Shown here piece by piece: positions 23,128 to 25,977 of a stretch of DNA of 25,977 bases. Within the stretch, counting starts at the first letter, position 1; the number at the start of each line of letters is the position of its first letter. The position numbers and the translations under genes were made by a program. The notes under the pieces are model-generated. The model was not told the origin of the DNA. It did no database searches and saw only the letters and a list, made by a program, of their open reading frames with translations. The stretch is from positions 1 to 25,977 of the forward strand of contig CAJPVJ010000412.1 of NCBI GenBank assembly GCA_905397405.1, in the 5' to 3' direction. This DNA is from Oppiella nova (taxonomy: Eukaryota > Arthropoda > Arachnida > Sarcoptiformes > Oppiidae).

Positions 23128-24163
23128 CCGCACGAAATACAGTGGTTTTGTATGAATCACTCAATGATATCTCAAATGTGGTGTCAATTCATTTGTTGGT
23201 CGACTGGATGTGTTGACAATTACATACACTTTTGCCGACAATTTATTACACATTTTAGTGAATTGTATGAAACAAATGAACGAAAAATGTTCACAATTTG
23301 GATATTCATTGACATAAATGTGGATGAATTGTGTTCCCGACAACATATGCCCGCAAATGTCTCAATCAAAAGGTATTAGGATTGAGACAATGTTCAAGAA
23401 AGCAATTATATTTAGTCTTTTTATCAAATACACACTCATTTTATTAGAAATTATTAGACTTATTTTAAGCTTAAATGATATTTTTCAATTAACTTTATTT
23501 ATTCCTCAAAAAGTATGTTATTTATGATGAATAGAGAGAAATAATTTTCAAATTGTAAAGTATCTTATTGTGAGATATTTTGATAAAATCTGAAAATTGT
23601 TAAAATATCTCTTATCTTTAATTAAAATTAAGTTGTACTTGTATACAATTTTTAAATTTAGATATATAGTAATACTGTATTCACTTATTAATAAAATTAG
23701 TAAACAAGAAAACTTTCTCAAACTTTGTGTCAATTTACAGTCAATCATAAGTTTATTAAACTTCTAACAAATAATCCAATTATAAGTAAAAGTTGTAAAA
23801 CAATGATAAGAGTTAAACCATGCGTACAGAAAGTGTCGGACTTTTGTGGTGAGAAAATGTGTCATCAGTTGTGACCCAAAGATAAGTTAATATTCGTCTC
23901 ATTAATAGCTGACATAATTGACATTACAATTGATTCATTGAAATCCGAGTCCATGTCTTGACTGGCGATTGAAATACTAGTGAAAAGTTGGTGGCCTTGA
24001 CTGGTGTGCAAAGTTTTGCGACTTAAGACCCGGACAAACCTGATTTCATTGTTGATTTCAGTCTCAACCCATTTCGCTGTTAATACAGTGCTTATCGTCG
24101 TATTCACTGCTCTTATAAACATATGAATGAATGAAATACTTTGAGAAATACAATACAAATATT

Positions 24164-25723
24164 ATGAAATATAAATATCTGGACACAACTATTATTTCGT
24201 TGTTGTTTGGTGTTTGTTGGCAACTTTCATCCGGCAGATTATTGTTGAAGTCCAATGAAATAGAAAGTGAGTTAAAGGATGACAAACATGGCATCAAAAT
24301 GGGAAAAGTATTTCACGGATGCGATGATGCGATGGTATGTTGTATTGGAGTTCAATATTAGTGTAGATTTCGTATTCATATTAATTATAATTGTGTTTCA
24401 ATTCAATGTGTTATCAAATTCCTTACACTTTATCTCAAGTTTCTGTTTGCATTCAATTATCTGTTAATTCATTGTGTGTTTGTAACAACTTTCTGGTATT
24501 TGATTAATGCTTTCCAAATAAGTGATAAAATATATTCAAATAACTTTTCAATAGTTTGTAAATCCTTTTTAATTTGTTTCTACAAACAAATAAGATTTCA
24601 AATCAGATTGAACAGGGCATTTGAATTTACTTATTGATATTTTTTCTAGCTACTGACTTTTAGCATGTAATGTTATAATTTTGAATTTAATTTACTTGAT
24701 AATTGTCGACGTTTTATAACTTCTGACTCTGAGTTTGAAACACAAGTATTATTCGTTGAGATCTAACAAATAGCTTATATTATAAGTATTACTATTGTTA
24801 AATTTATTAATTTTATAATTATTTACAATTTTGAATTATTTTTTCAGAATGACCTGGACATAGACTGGGACGGATCGCCACTAAACTATACCTGTTATAA
24901 TCCTCAACACCCGTTACCAGTATTAAAACACATCACGAGTATTGAAACATGTGATCCAATTCCTGATGGATATTATGTAATAAATGTTTTGAAACTTTTA
25001 TTTGTGTTTAAACTAAACTCTGTTAATTGTATCGATGGTAAGCCTCAACACCACTGTATGGGTGACCCAATCGTCTACAACACAACACTTTCCACATATG
25101 GAGACCACAGACCTCTTTGGCCGGTGTTTGGAGAATACATATTCGTTCCCAAACAGCGATGGCTTCACAACATTGAAGTAGACTTTCATTCATACGATAT
25201 TTTTTAATGCCTTCCCTTATATAACAATTCAAAAATCACTAAACTTATACCTAATATCTATATCTAACTTATATCCATAGCACGGGGCAGTTGTCATGTT
25301 ATACCATCCCTGTGCTAACAAAGTAATGGTGTCTCGATTGCGAGCACTGGTCACCAGTTGTATGCGAAAGCATGTCATCACTGCTTATAATTTGATGGAC
25401 AGTGAGAGACCACTGGCTCTGATCGCATGGGGCTGTCGGTTGACCATGAATACAGTGGATACGGATACTGTCGTTTCATTCATTAAAGTAAGTTTTCCAT
25501 AAGGAATAAGTGAACACTTTATAAATACACTATTTCATGATGATGTGGATCAATTTTATACTCAAACTATGCCTCTATTAATGAATAATCGCAGAGAAAA
25601 TCAATGAAAGGTCCGGAGGGTCCCTACCCTAAGGAGGGTCAATACAAACACCTATTAGTGAAGTTGGCTGAACCCCCGCACGGCTCGGACTATAATGACT
25701 CCAAAATATGTCCTCATTTTTAA
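24164..25723 (+). CDS. TP53I13: DUF3105 protein, TP53I13-like, secreted or luminal
   Basis: Exons: 24164-24334, 24848-24976, 25043-25177, 25281-25487 and 25595-25723, all phase 0, giving 256 aa; an in-frame ATG at 24131 would add 11 residues. The N-terminus is a hydrophobic stretch (DTTIISLLFGVCWQLSSG) that fits a signal peptide. The DUF3105 core follows: QHHCMGDPIVYNTTLSTYG, HRPLWPVFGEYIFVPKQRW, LHNIE spliced to HGAVVMLYHPCANKV, then VTSCMRKHVITAYNL, RPLALIAWGC, and the end GPEGPYPKEGQYKHLLVKL with ICPHF. Human TP53I13 (tumour protein p53-inducible protein 13) has the same core. Its biochemical function is not established. Conserved Cys and His suggest disulphides or metal binding in the secretory pathway. 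The core exons are very secure; exon 1 is less so because it follows a 513-nt intron and has little conservation. Confidence 0.82.
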
Positions 25724-25977
25724 ACCTAAAACTGATATTATTTTTTATAAATTATTGATTTTATTATTAATTCTAATTAGAAATGTTGTTTCAAATATTT
25801 AAACCAAACTTATGGCCAAAACTCATGTGATTATAGATTGTTTTAATTTTAATATTTTTTGTTACTATAAAGTTGTTAAAACCACTCAATTTTATACTTA
25901 AAATAAATTGAAAAATTGTTTGCGATGTCAACGTTTGAATGATTGATAACCACTGGACAGTTGATAAAAACTTTGAG
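25724..25977. other. 3' flank of the DUF3105 gene
   Basis: AT-rich 3' UTR and flank, no gene seen. AATAAA at 25902-25907, about 180 nt after the stop, is a likely poly(A) signal. Confidence 0.5.
25902..25907 (+). terminator. Likely poly(A) signal of the DUF3105 gene
   Basis: AATAAA in AT-rich sequence about 180 nt after the stop codon. Confidence 0.45.

Larger units (their letters stand above)
22276..24163. other. Spacer with two unexplained less AT-rich patches
   Basis: About 1.9 kb without a recognisable gene. AT-rich parts (22276-22740, 23390-23830) alternate with two patches of more balanced composition, about 22790-23380 and 23830-24110. The patches have several fairly long open frames, but none gives a recognisable protein. 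A TTTAAA-type palindromic run lies near 22605-22630 and a 16-bp palindrome at 23112-23127. The second patch probably includes the promoter and 5' UTR of the next gene. Confidence 0.5.

Noticed and set aside
24279-24467. Alternative frame beginning MTNMASKWEK as first exon of the DUF3105 gene
   Set aside because: Its phase at the GTATGT donor does not match the next exon, whereas the other frame joins in phase 0 and gives a signal-like N-terminus.

Overview
This is a gene-dense stretch of a small animal nuclear genome. Protein-coding genes have many short spliceosomal introns (mostly 59-107 nt, GT..AG, phase-consistent at every junction I worked out). Exons are moderately GC-rich and set in AT-rich spacers. 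Every protein I recognise is a conserved animal or eukaryotic housekeeping protein. The compact layout and protein divergence suggest a small arthropod, possibly a mite, but that is inference. I saw no bacterial genes, CRISPR, rRNA, tRNA, transposon or virus-like element.

Layout: (1) 1-847 (+), 3' end of a C2H2 zinc-finger gene. (2) 1725-3177 (-), PIGH, whose exon 3/intron 3/exon 4 region is present as a tandem triplication. (3) 3867-9583 (+), SPT6, five exons. (4) 10053-11095 (+), RAN, five exons. (5) 11368-12390 (-), BUD23, four exons. (6) 12617-13272 (+), a small protein made almost only of the RAD54B N-terminal domain. (7) 13864-15374 (+), ROGDI, eight exons. (8) 16172-18135 (+), PIGA, four exons, the first only 14 nt. 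(9) 19307-22275 (+), mitochondrial proline dehydrogenase, eight exons. (10) 24164-25723 (+), a secreted or luminal DUF3105/TP53I13-like protein, five exons. PIGH/SPT6 and BUD23/RAD54B-like are divergent pairs; zinc finger/PIGH and RAN/BUD23 are convergent pairs.

Functional links: PIGA and PIGH are two subunits of the same enzyme, the GPI-GlcNAc transferase that starts GPI-anchor synthesis, and they lie about 13 kb apart. The other genes act in separate processes: transcription elongation (SPT6), nuclear transport (RAN), 18S rRNA methylation (BUD23), V-ATPase assembly (ROGDI) and proline catabolism (PRODH). They do not form one pathway.

The most striking signal is probably technical. SPT6 and PRODH each carry a direct duplication with a period of exactly 128 bp that breaks the frame of an otherwise intact gene. 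PIGH carries a third, more complex duplication whose last copy is again exactly 128 bp. Taking out 128 bp restores full-length SPT6 (about 1720 aa) and PRODH (about 612 aa). The shared length points to an assembly artefact, perhaps of a fixed k-mer graph at heterozygous sites. I found no convincing undescribed biological system. The best biological leads are the stand-alone RAD54B N-terminal-domain protein, the PIGA/PIGH proximity and two unexplained patches near 22790-23380 and 23865-24158.
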